Below, piece after piece: positions 1 to 7,258 of a stretch of 48,161 nucleotides of DNA; positions within the stretch are counted from its first letter, which is position 1, and each line of letters starts with the position of its first letter. This DNA comes from CAZMGG01 sp964565715 (GTDB lineage: Bacteria > Planctomycetota > UBA1135 > UBA2386). The notes beneath the pieces are model-generated. The model worked only from the letters and a program-made list of their open reading frames with translations, did not search any database and was not told where the DNA came from. Both the position numbers and the translations under genes were made by a program. Where the stretch lies: positions 1 through 48,161 of the forward strand of contig CAZMGG010000030.1 in NCBI GenBank assembly GCA_964565715.1, given 5' to 3'.

Positions 1-1160
1 GGCAGCGAGATGCCGCGGCCGGCCGCGAGGCACTCCATCAGCATCTGCCAGCCGTGACCGGCGCCTTCGACGCCGCCGATGATCTGATCGACGGAGACGA
101 CGACGTTCTCGCCGCGGGTCGGGCAGTTGTAGAACGGCACGCCCATCGGGTCGTGCCGCCGGCCCAGTTCGACGCCGGGCGTCGCGGCCGGGATCAGCGC
201 GCAGGTGATGCCGAGGTCCTTGCCCTTGCCCAGCAACTCGTCCGGATCGCGCAGCTTGAAGGCGAGCCCCAGCACCGTGGCGATCGCCGCCAGCGTGATG
301 TAGCGCTTGTCCCACTGCAGGCGCAGCATCAGCCGGCCGTCGTCACCGCGGAACACCTCGCCGCTGGCCTTGATCGCGCCGGCGTCGGAACCCGCACCGG
401 GCTCGGTGAGCGCGAAGCACGGGATCTCGTCGCCGCAGGCCAGCGCCGGCAGCCAGCGCTTCTTCTGCGCCTCGGTGCCGTAGTGGATCAGCAGCTCCGC
501 CGGCCCGAGCGAGTTCGGCACCATCACGGTGATGGCCAGCGCCAGCGACCGCGAGGTCAGCTTCGTCACCACGGCGCTGTTGGCCGACGGCGAGAACTCG
601 AGGCCGCCGTATTCCCTGGGGATGATCAGGCCGAAGAAGCGCTCCTTCTTCAGGAAGTCCCACACCTGCGGCGGCAGGTCCTTGTCCTGGAACACCTGCC
701 AGTCCGAGGTCATCGCGCAGACCTGCGCCACCGGGCCGTCGACGAAGGCGCGCTCGGCGTCGCTCAGGTCCGGGTACGGCGAGCGGCTGAGGGCGCGCAG
801 GTCCGGCTTGCCGGAGAACAGCTCGCCCTCCAGCCACACCGAGCCGGCGCCGATCGCCTCGCGCTCGGTGTCGCTGATCTGCGGCAGGAAGCCGCCGTCG
901 CGCAGGAACGCGAACACGCGGCTGCTGACGACCGCGCGGCGCAGCGGGCGGACGCCGAACAGCACGATCGGCGGCAGCGCCAGCAGGAACCACCACCAGG
1001 CGGCGCCGGCGAGCCACAGCAGGGCCAGCAGGGCCGTGGCGTAGACCAGGAACGGCGCGCCGACGAAGCCGATGGCGCAGAACGTGCCGAGCGCGACGAG
1101 ACAGCCGGCCCAGAGGGGCCATTGCGCGAGGGCACCGAAGGTCGAGGTGAGGAAGTCCAT
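1..1160 (-). CDS. fadE: FadE-type membrane acyl-CoA dehydrogenase (3' end outside window)
   Basis: The reading frame from the ATG at 1160 runs off the window edge, giving the first 386 residues. It catalyses the first step of fatty-acid beta-oxidation (FAD-dependent oxidation of acyl-CoA). The N-terminus has two hydrophobic stretches (about residues 8-70) followed by the arrangement typical of E. coli FadE rather than of short soluble acyl-CoA dehydrogenases. Recognisable FadE segments are GELFSGKPDL, RFFGLIIPREYGGLEFS, VPNSLGPAELL, PCFALTEPGAGSDAGAI, WDKRYITLAAIATVLGLAFKL and ITCALIPAATPGVE, all in family order. The full family length is roughly 800 residues, so about half is missing. It is a stand-alone gene with no beta-oxidation partner in view. 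Confidence 0.93.
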   Translation of the reverse strand, partial: MDFLTSTFGALAQWPLWAGCLVALGTFCAIGFVGAPFLVYATALLALLWLAGAAWWWFLLALPPIVLFGVRPLRRAVVSSRVFAFLRDGGFLPQISDTEREAIGAGSVWLEGELFSGKPDLRALSRSPYPDLSDAERAFVDGPVAQVCAMTSDWQVFQDKDLPPQVWDFLKKERFFGLIIPREYGGLEFSPSANSAVVTKLTSRSLALAITVMVPNSLGPAELLIHYGTEAQKKRWLPALACGDEIPCFALTEPGAGSDAGAIKASGEVFRGDDGRLMLRLQWDKRYITLAAIATVLGLAFKLRDPDELLGKGKDLGITCALIPAATPGVELGRRHDPMGVPFYNCPTRGENVVVSVDQIIGGVEGAGHGWQMLMECLAAGRGISL

Positions 1161-1248
1161 GGAGCGCTGGGGCGGCCTGGCCCCGGTTCCGTTCTTCGGC
1201 TGGTGGGGAAGGCGCGCCTGACCGCACTTGGACTAGGCCACGAGCGGC

Positions 1249-1268
1249 CGATGGCAACGGGGCCATCG
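1249..1268 (-). terminator. hairpin just after the small hypothetical gene
   Basis: A 7-bp perfect stem (CGATGGC/GCCATCG) with a 6-nt loop begins 3 nt after the stop codon of the small gene at 1272-1541, on its transcribed side. No U-tract follows, so termination is only a guess. Confidence 0.35.
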
Positions 1269-1271
1269 TGC

Positions 1272-1541
1272 CTACCCCGGCGGGTAGAAGACCTCCTCGC
1301 CGTCGCACAGATACATGAGCCAGCCGTTGGGCAGGGTCTGGATGTACTTGCAGTCGGGATCGTCGTCGCAGGCGTTGCCCTGCTCACCCTGGGCCAGCGT
1401 GCGCCGCTGGCCGATCTCGCCGGACCGGCGTCTGCGGGAGATGGCGGCGGCGGCCTGGGTCAGCAGTTCGGCGAGATCGGCGGGTGGAGCGGCATCGGCG
1501 GGCAGGAGGCGGATGCGCAGGGAGCGGGCGGGATCGGCCAT
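1272..1541 (-). CDS. small hypothetical protein (89 aa)
   Basis: I do not recognise this protein. An excellent ribosome-binding site (GGAGG, 4-5 nt before the ATG at 1541) supports it as real. The C-terminal half (CDDDPDCKYIQTLPNGWLMY followed by LCDGEEVFYPPG) is acidic, aromatic and Cys-containing, unlike the Arg/Ala-rich shadow frames typical of this GC content. There is no signal peptide or membrane segment. The three Cys residues (two in C-x4-C spacing) could bind metal, but no known motif is complete. It sits between the kinase gene and fadE, separated from both by hairpins, so it is probably a single transcription unit. Confidence 0.6.
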   Translation of the reverse strand: MADPARSLRIRLLPADAAPPADLAELLTQAAAAISRRRRSGEIGQRRTLAQGEQGNACDDDPDCKYIQTLPNGWLMYLCDGEEVFYPPG

Positions 1542-1598
1542 GGGACCTCCGGGGAGCTTGGGAGCGCGGCCGCGTGTGGCGGGGGACGGGCGGCTCCT

Positions 1599-1617
1599 GC
1601 GTCGGACTAGCCGACGC
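1599..1617. other. perfect 7-bp hairpin between kinase end and small gene start
   Basis: GCGTCGG / CCGACGC with a 5-nt loop ACTAG. It lies in the 99-bp gap between the kinase stop (1641) and the small gene start (1541). It could terminate kinase transcription or form in the leader of the small gene. No U-tract is present on either strand. Confidence 0.4.
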
Positions 1618-1633
1618 GCTCCCTCTGGTTACC

Positions 1634-1668
1634 CGTCGGCCTACCGCGGTACCGCGGTAGGCTCGACG
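1634..1668. terminator. 22-bp perfect palindrome over the kinase stop codon
   Basis: Positions 1640-1661 read identically on both strands (core CCGCGGTACCGCGG), flanked by a further CGTCG/CGACG pairing at 1634-1638 and 1664-1668. The palindrome contains the last five codons and TAG stop of the kinase gene. It would form a strong hairpin or cruciform at the 3' end of the mRNA. It may act as a terminator or 3'-end stabiliser, or be a binding site; no U-tract follows. Confidence 0.45.
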
Positions 1669-3884
1669 GCGAGGTGCGGCCGGAACAGCCGCAGCCCGAA
1701 CGCCAGGTCCGGGCTCCGCCCGATCACCGGCACCGTGCCCGGCCCGGGGACGCGCTGCCACAGGTCGAGCAGGACGCGCTGTCTGGCGATCTGGACGGAG
1801 CCGGGCATGATCCGCCGCCAGTCACCACGCGTGCGGGTGCTGGTCCATTCCATCGCGTTGCCCAGCGTGTGCTGGAGTCCCGCGGTGGTGCGATCGCGCC
1901 CCGGATCGGCGTCGATGGGGCGCAGCCCCTCGGGTGCGACAAGGTCTTCTGCCGTCCATTCGGCGCCGCCGGGGAACGCATGACCCTGCCCATCCTGGGC
2001 CGCCAGCAGCCAGTGCTGCGCGTCGGGCACGAACGCGCCGTGGAACGCCGCCACCCGCCAGGCCAGCCAGAACGAGACCTGCGCCGGCAGCGGCACGGCG
2101 GCCAGGTCCGCCCGGTCTGCCTGCGCCATCTGCGCGATCTGCGCCGTCACCGCCGCCGGCTCGTCGGGATGGCGCAGCAGCTCTGCTCCAACGGTCTGCC
2201 CGCGCAGGAAGCGCAGGTAGTGGGTCACCTCCGGCTCGCCGAGTTCGCTTCGGCGGACCAGCAGGCGCTGCTCCAGGCGCACGGTCTCGCTCGCCTCGCC
2301 GACGCGCACCGCATGGTCGCCTTGGGGAAACGCCGCCCAGGCTGCGGGCGGGGACCACCGGTGCAGGCCGGCCGGCTCCGGTAACGCCAGCGCCAATGGC
2401 AGCGCGCTCGCGGCGCCCTGGCCGGCGGTGCCCAGCCGCAGCAGCACCGGGAACAGCGTCGGATCGTCGGCAGCCCACCAACTGCCTGGATCGCGCGGCA
2501 GCAGCAGGACCCAGCACAGGCCCGGTGGCAGCATGGCCGCGAGGCCTTCGTCGAGCGGCACGAACGACGCGAGCGGCGGCAGGGTCGGCATCCGGTCGTC
2601 GCTGACCGGCAGGACCGCGGCCAGGAACCGCGGCGATGGTGCGACGCGCAGCACGGCCCGGTCGATGCCCATGGCCAGCGCCTGCAGCGCCTGCGGCTGG
2701 GTCGGCCGGTCGCGGTCCAGCACGGGCAGCACGGACGCGCGCGCCGCATCGTCGAGCGCGGTCCACTCGGCGCGCACCGCCGCGGCATCGCCGTGCTGGG
2801 CCGCCGCCAGCATGCGGCCGGCGACGCGTCCGGCGCTGCCGTGCTGCACCCAGGCGAACGCGCCGAGCCCAAGGGCCAGCAGGACGGTGGCGATGCCGGC
2901 CTTGCGCCGGTGGTGGCGCCAGAGGCGGCCGGCGGAGAACGGCGACCGCAGCGGCTCGCCCGCGGCGTGCCGTTCGAGATCGGCGAGCAGCGCCATCGCC
3001 GACGGCTGCCGGTCGCGCGGGTCGGGCTCGAGGGCGCGATCGACGATGTGGGCGAGGTCGTCGGGCACCGCCGGATTCAGGCGCCGCAGGCGGCGTCCGG
3101 CGCCGGCCCGGGCGGCGTGCCGGCCGTCCGCCAGGGCCCCGCGCGGCGGGCTGCCGCAGAGGCACGCGTGCAGCAGGGCGCCGAGGCCGTACACGTCGCT
3201 GGCCGGGGTGGCCGCGGCGCCCTGGCCCTGTTCGGGCGCCATGTAGGCCAGCGTGCCGACCAGGGCGTGGGTCTGCGTGAGCGTGGTCAGGTCGGTGGCG
3301 CGCGCCAGCCCGAAGTCGGTGAGCACGGCGCGGCGCCCGTCGTCCACCAGCAATACGTTCTGCGGTTTGAGGTCGCGATGCACCTGGCCCTGCTCGTGCA
3401 GGGCCGCCGTGCCGCGGACGACCTGCGTGCCGACGGCCAGTGCCCACGCCACGTGGTCCGCGGTGCGGAACGAGGCCGGCACCTGGTCGGGGGTGACCGG
3501 CTGCTGCAGGAGTGCGGTCTGCTCGCCGGGGGCCAGGACCGCCGTGGCCGAGCCCGTCGCCGAGGCACCGGCCGTGGCGAGGCCGCCGCGGCGCCGCACT
3601 TCCTGCATCAGCGTCGGGCCGTCGAGCAGTTCCATCACCATCGCCGACAGGTCGTCACACTCGACCAGTTCGCGCACGCGGACCACGTGCGGGCTGTCGA
3701 TGCGCGACAGCAGTTCGGCCTCGCGGCGCAGGCGGGCGGGACCGTCGGCCTCCGCCGCCAGGTCCTCGTGGCGCACGACCTTGATCGCGACCGCGGTGCC
3801 GTCACGGTCGGTGGCGCGGAACACCTCGCCCTGGGCGCCGGCGGCGATGCGGCGCTCGATCTGGTATCCGGGAATGGCGAGCAA
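1641..3884 (-). CDS. Ser/Thr protein kinase (PknB-like) with C-terminal FGE-sulfatase-like domain
   Basis: The N-terminal 300 residues are a Hanks-type kinase: glycine loop near residue 16, catalytic Lys35 (VAIK), HRDLKPQN at 169-176, DFG at 190-192 and an APE-like MAPEQ. An Ala/Thr-rich insertion (about 103-137) sits between the N- and C-lobes. One transmembrane segment (about 330-350) separates the cytosolic kinase from a roughly 390-residue outer part. The C-terminus retains landmarks of the formylglycine-generating-enzyme fold (LGNAMEWT and RSPDLAFGLRLFR) but is otherwise eroded, so it is more likely a sensor or binding module than an enzyme. The start appears to be TTG at 3884, since no in-frame ATG or GTG precedes the conserved PGYQIERRI; no clear ribosome site is visible. 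The last codons lie in a perfect palindrome. Confidence 0.9.
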   Translation of the reverse strand: MLAIPGYQIERRIAAGAQGEVFRATDRDGTAVAIKVVRHEDLAAEADGPARLRREAELLSRIDSPHVVRVRELVECDDLSAMVMELLDGPTLMQEVRRRGGLATAGASATGSATAVLAPGEQTALLQQPVTPDQVPASFRTADHVAWALAVGTQVVRGTAALHEQGQVHRDLKPQNVLLVDDGRRAVLTDFGLARATDLTTLTQTHALVGTLAYMAPEQGQGAAATPASDVYGLGALLHACLCGSPPRGALADGRHAARAGAGRRLRRLNPAVPDDLAHIVDRALEPDPRDRQPSAMALLADLERHAAGEPLRSPFSAGRLWRHHRRKAGIATVLLALGLGAFAWVQHGSAGRVAGRMLAAAQHGDAAAVRAEWTALDDAARASVLPVLDRDRPTQPQALQALAMGIDRAVLRVAPSPRFLAAVLPVSDDRMPTLPPLASFVPLDEGLAAMLPPGLCWVLLLPRDPGSWWAADDPTLFPVLLRLGTAGQGAASALPLALALPEPAGLHRWSPPAAWAAFPQGDHAVRVGEASETVRLEQRLLVRRSELGEPEVTHYLRFLRGQTVGAELLRHPDEPAAVTAQIAQMAQADRADLAAVPLPAQVSFWLAWRVAAFHGAFVPDAQHWLLAAQDGQGHAFPGGAEWTAEDLVAPEGLRPIDADPGRDRTTAGLQHTLGNAMEWTSTRTRGDWRRIMPGSVQIARQRVLLDLWQRVPGPGTVPVIGRSPDLAFGLRLFRPHLAVEPTAVPR

Positions 3885-3915
3885 GGGGGCGGGGGGCGGC
3901 GGCCGCGGCGAGGGA

Positions 3916-3931
3916 GAGGGGTGCGCGGGAT
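3916..3931. repeat. 16-nt sequence shared with the his leader region
   Basis: GAGGGGTGCGCGGGAT here, 31 bp upstream of the kinase start, is identical to 18715-18730 in the his operon leader. In both places a CTAGG follows within a few bases and the downstream minus-strand gene begins soon after. Confidence 0.5.
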
Positions 3932-3948
3932 TCTAGGTACGGGCCCCC

Positions 3949-3974
3949 GTTGCGGTAGACCGCTCCACCGCAAC
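3949..3974. terminator. 8-bp hairpin after the GNAT gene
   Basis: GTTGCGGT / ACCGCAAC with a 10-nt loop lies 33 bp past the GNAT stop (4007) and before the kinase. It is a plausible end of the 7142-4007 operon. A competing hairpin (GCGGT/ACCGC) uses overlapping bases. No U-tract is seen. Confidence 0.4.
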
Positions 3975-4006
3975 CGTCTTAATAGCAGCGGGTTCGCCGC
4001 CGCGGC

Positions 4007-4513
4007 TCAGAGGTCGCGGGCGAAGAAGGCGTTGCAGCCGTGGTGGCCGGTGCAGCCGAGCGCGCCGGGGATCTCGGCGAAGCCCGCCTTGCGGTAGAGC
4101 TTCTGTGCCGCCGCCATCCACGACGTCGTCTCCAGGTAGCAGCGGCGGTAGCCCAGCCGGCGCATCTCGTCGAGCAGGAGCCGCAGCAGGGCGTGGGCGG
4201 CGCCGCGGCCGCGGGCCTCGGGCAGGAAGTACATCTTGCGCAGTTCACAGGTGGCCTCGGCGGGCGCGGTGCCCTGCAGCCGGCCGAAGCCCGCACCGCC
4301 GAGCACCGTGCCGCCGTCCCGGCCCGGCCGTTCGACCACGTAGTAGCGCGCGTCGGGCAGCGCGTAGGCCGCGGTCATCGCCTGCACCTCGGGATCGTGG
4401 ATGGCGAAGCCCTCGCCGGTGCAGCGGTGCTCGGTCATCACCGCGCGGATCACGGCGGCCACCGCCGGGTCGTCGGCCGTGCGGATCGGCCGCAGGATCA
4501 GCAGGTCGCTCAT
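4007..4513 (-). CDS. GNAT-family N-acetyltransferase
   Basis: 168 residues. The acetyl-CoA-binding motif A is clear: LRKMYFLPEARGRGAAHALL matches the family's R-x-x-G-x-G/A pattern, followed by an LGYRRCYLETT strand and a terminal KLYRKAGF segment characteristic of GCN5-like enzymes. The substrate cannot be told from sequence. The ATG at 4513 overlaps the stop of the upstream amidase lipoprotein gene (ATGA), so the two are translationally coupled. The C-terminal CTGHHGCNAFFARDL resembles the end of the small stand-alone GNAT family that includes 'GNAT family' YobS/YjgM-type proteins, but I would not name it further. Confidence 0.88.
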   Translation of the reverse strand: MSDLLILRPIRTADDPAVAAVIRAVMTEHRCTGEGFAIHDPEVQAMTAAYALPDARYYVVERPGRDGGTVLGGAGFGRLQGTAPAEATCELRKMYFLPEARGRGAAHALLRLLLDEMRRLGYRRCYLETTSWMAAAQKLYRKAGFAEIPGALGCTGHHGCNAFFARDL

Positions 4514-5487
4514 GGCCGGACCTCGGCCTCGGCGTTCACGGCGCGCGCCTCCCGCAGGACCCGTTCCCAGTCCATCGCCGGGCCCGGGTCGGCCTTGTTC
4601 CGCTGCACGTGGAAGTGGCCGAGGATGCCGTCGAACTCCCGCAGCTCGGCGGGCTCCAGGTTGCGGGTCAGCACCGCGCCGTCCGGGCCGCGCGGCGCCT
4701 CCAGGCGGATCCGCGGCAGGGCCCGGGCCAGCCCGGCGCACAGCTTCACCAGGGCCTGGTATTGCGCCTCGGTGAAGTCCGGCTGCCAGAGCTGCTGGCC
4801 GTGGATGCGGCCCTCGATCAGGTCGGGCCGGGCGGGACGCGGCACGTAGTCCTGAAGGCGCAGGTGCGGCTCCGGCAGCACGCCGGGCCACTTCATCCGC
4901 CAGCCGTCGGGGCCCTGCTCGTAGAAGCGCAGCAGGTCGGGATGGCGCGGCCGCGGCCAGCTGCCCATGTGCGCGATCTCGACGCCCACCGCGGTGTCGT
5001 TGGCCACCGTCGCGTGCCAGGCCCGTTCCTGCAGGTCCAGCGTCTGGTAGATGGTGCCGTCCAGGTCGAGCATGAAGTGCACCGACAGCGTGCGCGCGTC
5101 CTGCAGGACCTTGAAGCACTGCCGCGAGGTGCCGCAGACGTCGTAGTGCAGCACGAACTGGTGCACGACTTGCTGCAGGTCCGGCAGCGACCAGCCCTCG
5201 GCGGCGACCCGGGCGGCGATCTCCGGCGGCAGGTTGCGGCGCTGGCCGTAGCGCAGCTTGCCGTCGGGCTGGTCCTGGTCCGTGAACCGCTTGCGGGTCT
5301 GGTAGGCGTCGTAGCCGTCGGGATCGCTCCACAGCACCACCGGCGTGCCGATGCGGAAGTGCTCGCCGGCCACGACGATCTCGTCGCCGTGGCGGGCCTT
5401 CGCCGGCGGCGCCGAGGCGCAGGCGCCGAGCAGGAACGCGGCGAGGAACGCCGCCGGGGCGGGGACGGGGAGGCGGGAGTCGGTCAT
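4510..5487 (-). CDS. N-acetylmuramoyl-L-alanine amidase (Amidase_2/PGRP fold), lipoprotein
   Basis: 325 residues. It begins with a short lipoprotein signal (hydrophobic run then LLGAC), so it is expected to be membrane-anchored outside the cytoplasm. The amidase fold is recognisable: FVLHYD (first zinc His), a SVHFMLDLDGTIYQTLD strand pair, RAWHATVAND and GVEIAHMG (central conserved block), and GHFHVQRNKADPGPAM near the C-terminus, where the family has its last zinc His and the K/T-DPG substrate motif. It would cut the bond between MurNAc and L-Ala in peptidoglycan. Its start overlaps the stop of the preceding amidase (ATGA) and its stop overlaps the GNAT start, so the three genes form a coupled operon. 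Confidence 0.87.
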   Translation of the reverse strand: MTDSRLPVPAPAAFLAAFLLGACASAPPAKARHGDEIVVAGEHFRIGTPVVLWSDPDGYDAYQTRKRFTDQDQPDGKLRYGQRRNLPPEIAARVAAEGWSLPDLQQVVHQFVLHYDVCGTSRQCFKVLQDARTLSVHFMLDLDGTIYQTLDLQERAWHATVANDTAVGVEIAHMGSWPRPRHPDLLRFYEQGPDGWRMKWPGVLPEPHLRLQDYVPRPARPDLIEGRIHGQQLWQPDFTEAQYQALVKLCAGLARALPRIRLEAPRGPDGAVLTRNLEPAELREFDGILGHFHVQRNKADPGPAMDWERVLREARAVNAEAEVRP

Positions 5488-7142
5488 GCGGTGAGCGCCG
5501 GACGAGCGCGGTGGAAGTCGGTGGTCTGCTGCCAGCGTTCGGCGACGATGAGCAGGGCCGCCTCGCCGTGCAGCGCGCCGACCAGGGCCAGCACCGTCGG
5601 CCGGCCGCCGTCGCGCTCGCTGCGGCCCACCGGCAGCACCAGGGTCGGGTGGCCGGTCAGGTTGGTGCAGCCGAGCGTCGGGCCGCCATGGGTGGGGGCG
5701 ACCAGCACGTCGATGCCCGCCAGCGCAGCCAGGGTCTCCTGCTGCAGGCGGGATCGCAGGCGCGCCGCGCGCAGGTACTCCACCGCCGGGATGGCGCGGG
5801 CAGCGCGGAAGCTGTTGGGCCAATCGCCGTCGTCCTGGCCGTCGAGCTGGGCCAGCCCGCCGCTGCGGGTGAGGTCGTCGAAGGCCGCGGCCCCCTCGGC
5901 GTGCAGCATCAGCAGCAACGCCGAGTAGGGCGCCTCGGGCAGGCTCACCGGCTGCGGCTTGCCGCCCTGCTCCTCGAGCCACGAAAGGAACGCGTGGTCC
6001 TCATCCCGCTGCGGGAAGCGCGCGGTCTGCAGCACGCCGAAGCGCAGCCCCTTCATCTCGCCGTTCCGTCGCCAGGGGAACGCCGCCGTGCGGGCGCACG
6101 GGTCGCGGCCGTCGGCGCCGCGGATCGCGTCGAACACCAGTGCCAGGTCCACCGCCGAGCGTGCGATCGGGCCGACCTTGTCCATGCTCCACGACAGCGG
6201 CATGGCGCCATGCCGGCTCACCGCGCCGAACGTCGGCCGCAGGCCGCCGGTGCCGCAGCGCTGGCAGGGCGAGACGATGCTGCCCAGCGTCTCGGTGCCG
6301 AGCGCGAACGGCAGCAGGCCCGCCGCCACCGCGCTGGCCGAGCCGGCGGAGCTGCCGCTGGAGCCCTGCTCGGGCTGGAACGGATTGCGGGTGCGGCCGC
6401 CGAACCACAGGTCGCCCATGGCCAGCGCGCCGAGGCTGAGCTTGGCCACCAGCACCGCACCGGCGTCGCGCAGCTTCGCCAGCACCGTGGCGGTCTCGTT
6501 CCAGACCTGGTCGCGGTAGGGTGCGGCACCGAAGGTGGTGGGGGCGGTGGGCCACGCGAACAGGTCCTTGGCGCCGAACGGGATGCCGTGCAGGGGCGAG
6601 CGCCACCGGCCGGCCTTCGCCTCCTCGTCGCGCTGGTCGGCGACGCGCAGCGCCTCCTCGGCCAGCAGCGTCACCACGCAGTGCAGCTGCGGATCGAACC
6701 GCTGCAGCCGGGCGATGGCCAGCTCGGTGAGCCGGCGCGAGGTCACCGCGCCCTGCCGCAGCAGCGCCGCCAGTTCGTCCACGGAGGCGAACGCCAGATC
6801 GGTGTCGCCCGCCGGCGCCGCGGCGGCGATCGGCTCCCACCTGGCCCCGGGCCCGGCCGGCGGCGCCGGCGTGCCCGGCAGCAGCGGCTCGAAGTGGACG
6901 CAGGGGGCGAGGTCCCATGGCACCTCCTGCGCCCGCAGCGCCGCGTAATCGCCGCGTTGGCGCCGGAGCCGGCCTTCGGCCTGCTTCCGTTCGGCGTCGC
7001 TGAACTGCAGCCCGGCGAGCCGGGCCAGCGCCGCCAGGTCGTCGCCTTCGCCGTCGGGGCGGGCGCCGGCCACCACCGGCACCGCCGTGCCGGCCGCACC
7101 CAGGCCGAGGAGGAACGAACGACGGGAGGCGGGCTGATCCAT
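5484..7142 (-). CDS. amidase-signature-family hydrolase, exported (GatA-like)
   Basis: 552 residues. A twin-arginine-like leader (SRRSFLLGLGAAGTAVPVVAG) precedes an amidase-signature domain with the full Ser-cisSer-Lys triad context: GIPFGAKDLF carries the Lys, and GSSGSSAGSASAVAAGLLPF followed by ALGTETLGS carries the two Ser residues. Family members hydrolyse amides of very different substrates, so this one cannot be assigned. It is not GatA of the tRNA amidotransferase, because of the export signal and the absence of gatB/C nearby. It is the first gene of the operon with the cell-wall amidase and GNAT genes. A divergent promoter region separates it from the M28 gene. Confidence 0.9.
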   Translation of the reverse strand: MDQPASRRSFLLGLGAAGTAVPVVAGARPDGEGDDLAALARLAGLQFSDAERKQAEGRLRRQRGDYAALRAQEVPWDLAPCVHFEPLLPGTPAPPAGPGARWEPIAAAAPAGDTDLAFASVDELAALLRQGAVTSRRLTELAIARLQRFDPQLHCVVTLLAEEALRVADQRDEEAKAGRWRSPLHGIPFGAKDLFAWPTAPTTFGAAPYRDQVWNETATVLAKLRDAGAVLVAKLSLGALAMGDLWFGGRTRNPFQPEQGSSGSSAGSASAVAAGLLPFALGTETLGSIVSPCQRCGTGGLRPTFGAVSRHGAMPLSWSMDKVGPIARSAVDLALVFDAIRGADGRDPCARTAAFPWRRNGEMKGLRFGVLQTARFPQRDEDHAFLSWLEEQGGKPQPVSLPEAPYSALLLMLHAEGAAAFDDLTRSGGLAQLDGQDDGDWPNSFRAARAIPAVEYLRAARLRSRLQQETLAALAGIDVLVAPTHGGPTLGCTNLTGHPTLVLPVGRSERDGGRPTVLALVGALHGEAALLIVAERWQQTTDFHRARPALTA

Positions 7143-7180
7143 GGCGACAGGTCCTGAGGTGGGCTGGCCACGTGGCGGCC

Positions 7181-7197
7181 GCCGGCATTCTGCCGGC
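7181..7197. other. hairpin in divergent intergenic region
   Basis: GCCGGCA / TGCCGGC, 7 bp with a 3-nt loop, midway between the divergent starts at 7142 and 7259. It may be an operator-type dyad serving either gene. Otherwise nothing recognisable is present in this 116-bp gap. Confidence 0.35.
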
Positions 7198-7258
7198 CCC
7201 GAAGTTCCGAGACCACGGCTGCGTCCGCTGCCGCCGACCCTTAGTTTCCCGACGACGA

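Noticed and set aside
3933..4121. Possible leader peptide in front of the kinase, by analogy to his
   Set aside because: The frame shows no run of one amino acid, no promoter of the type seen for his, and ordinary shadow composition; only the 16-nt element is shared.
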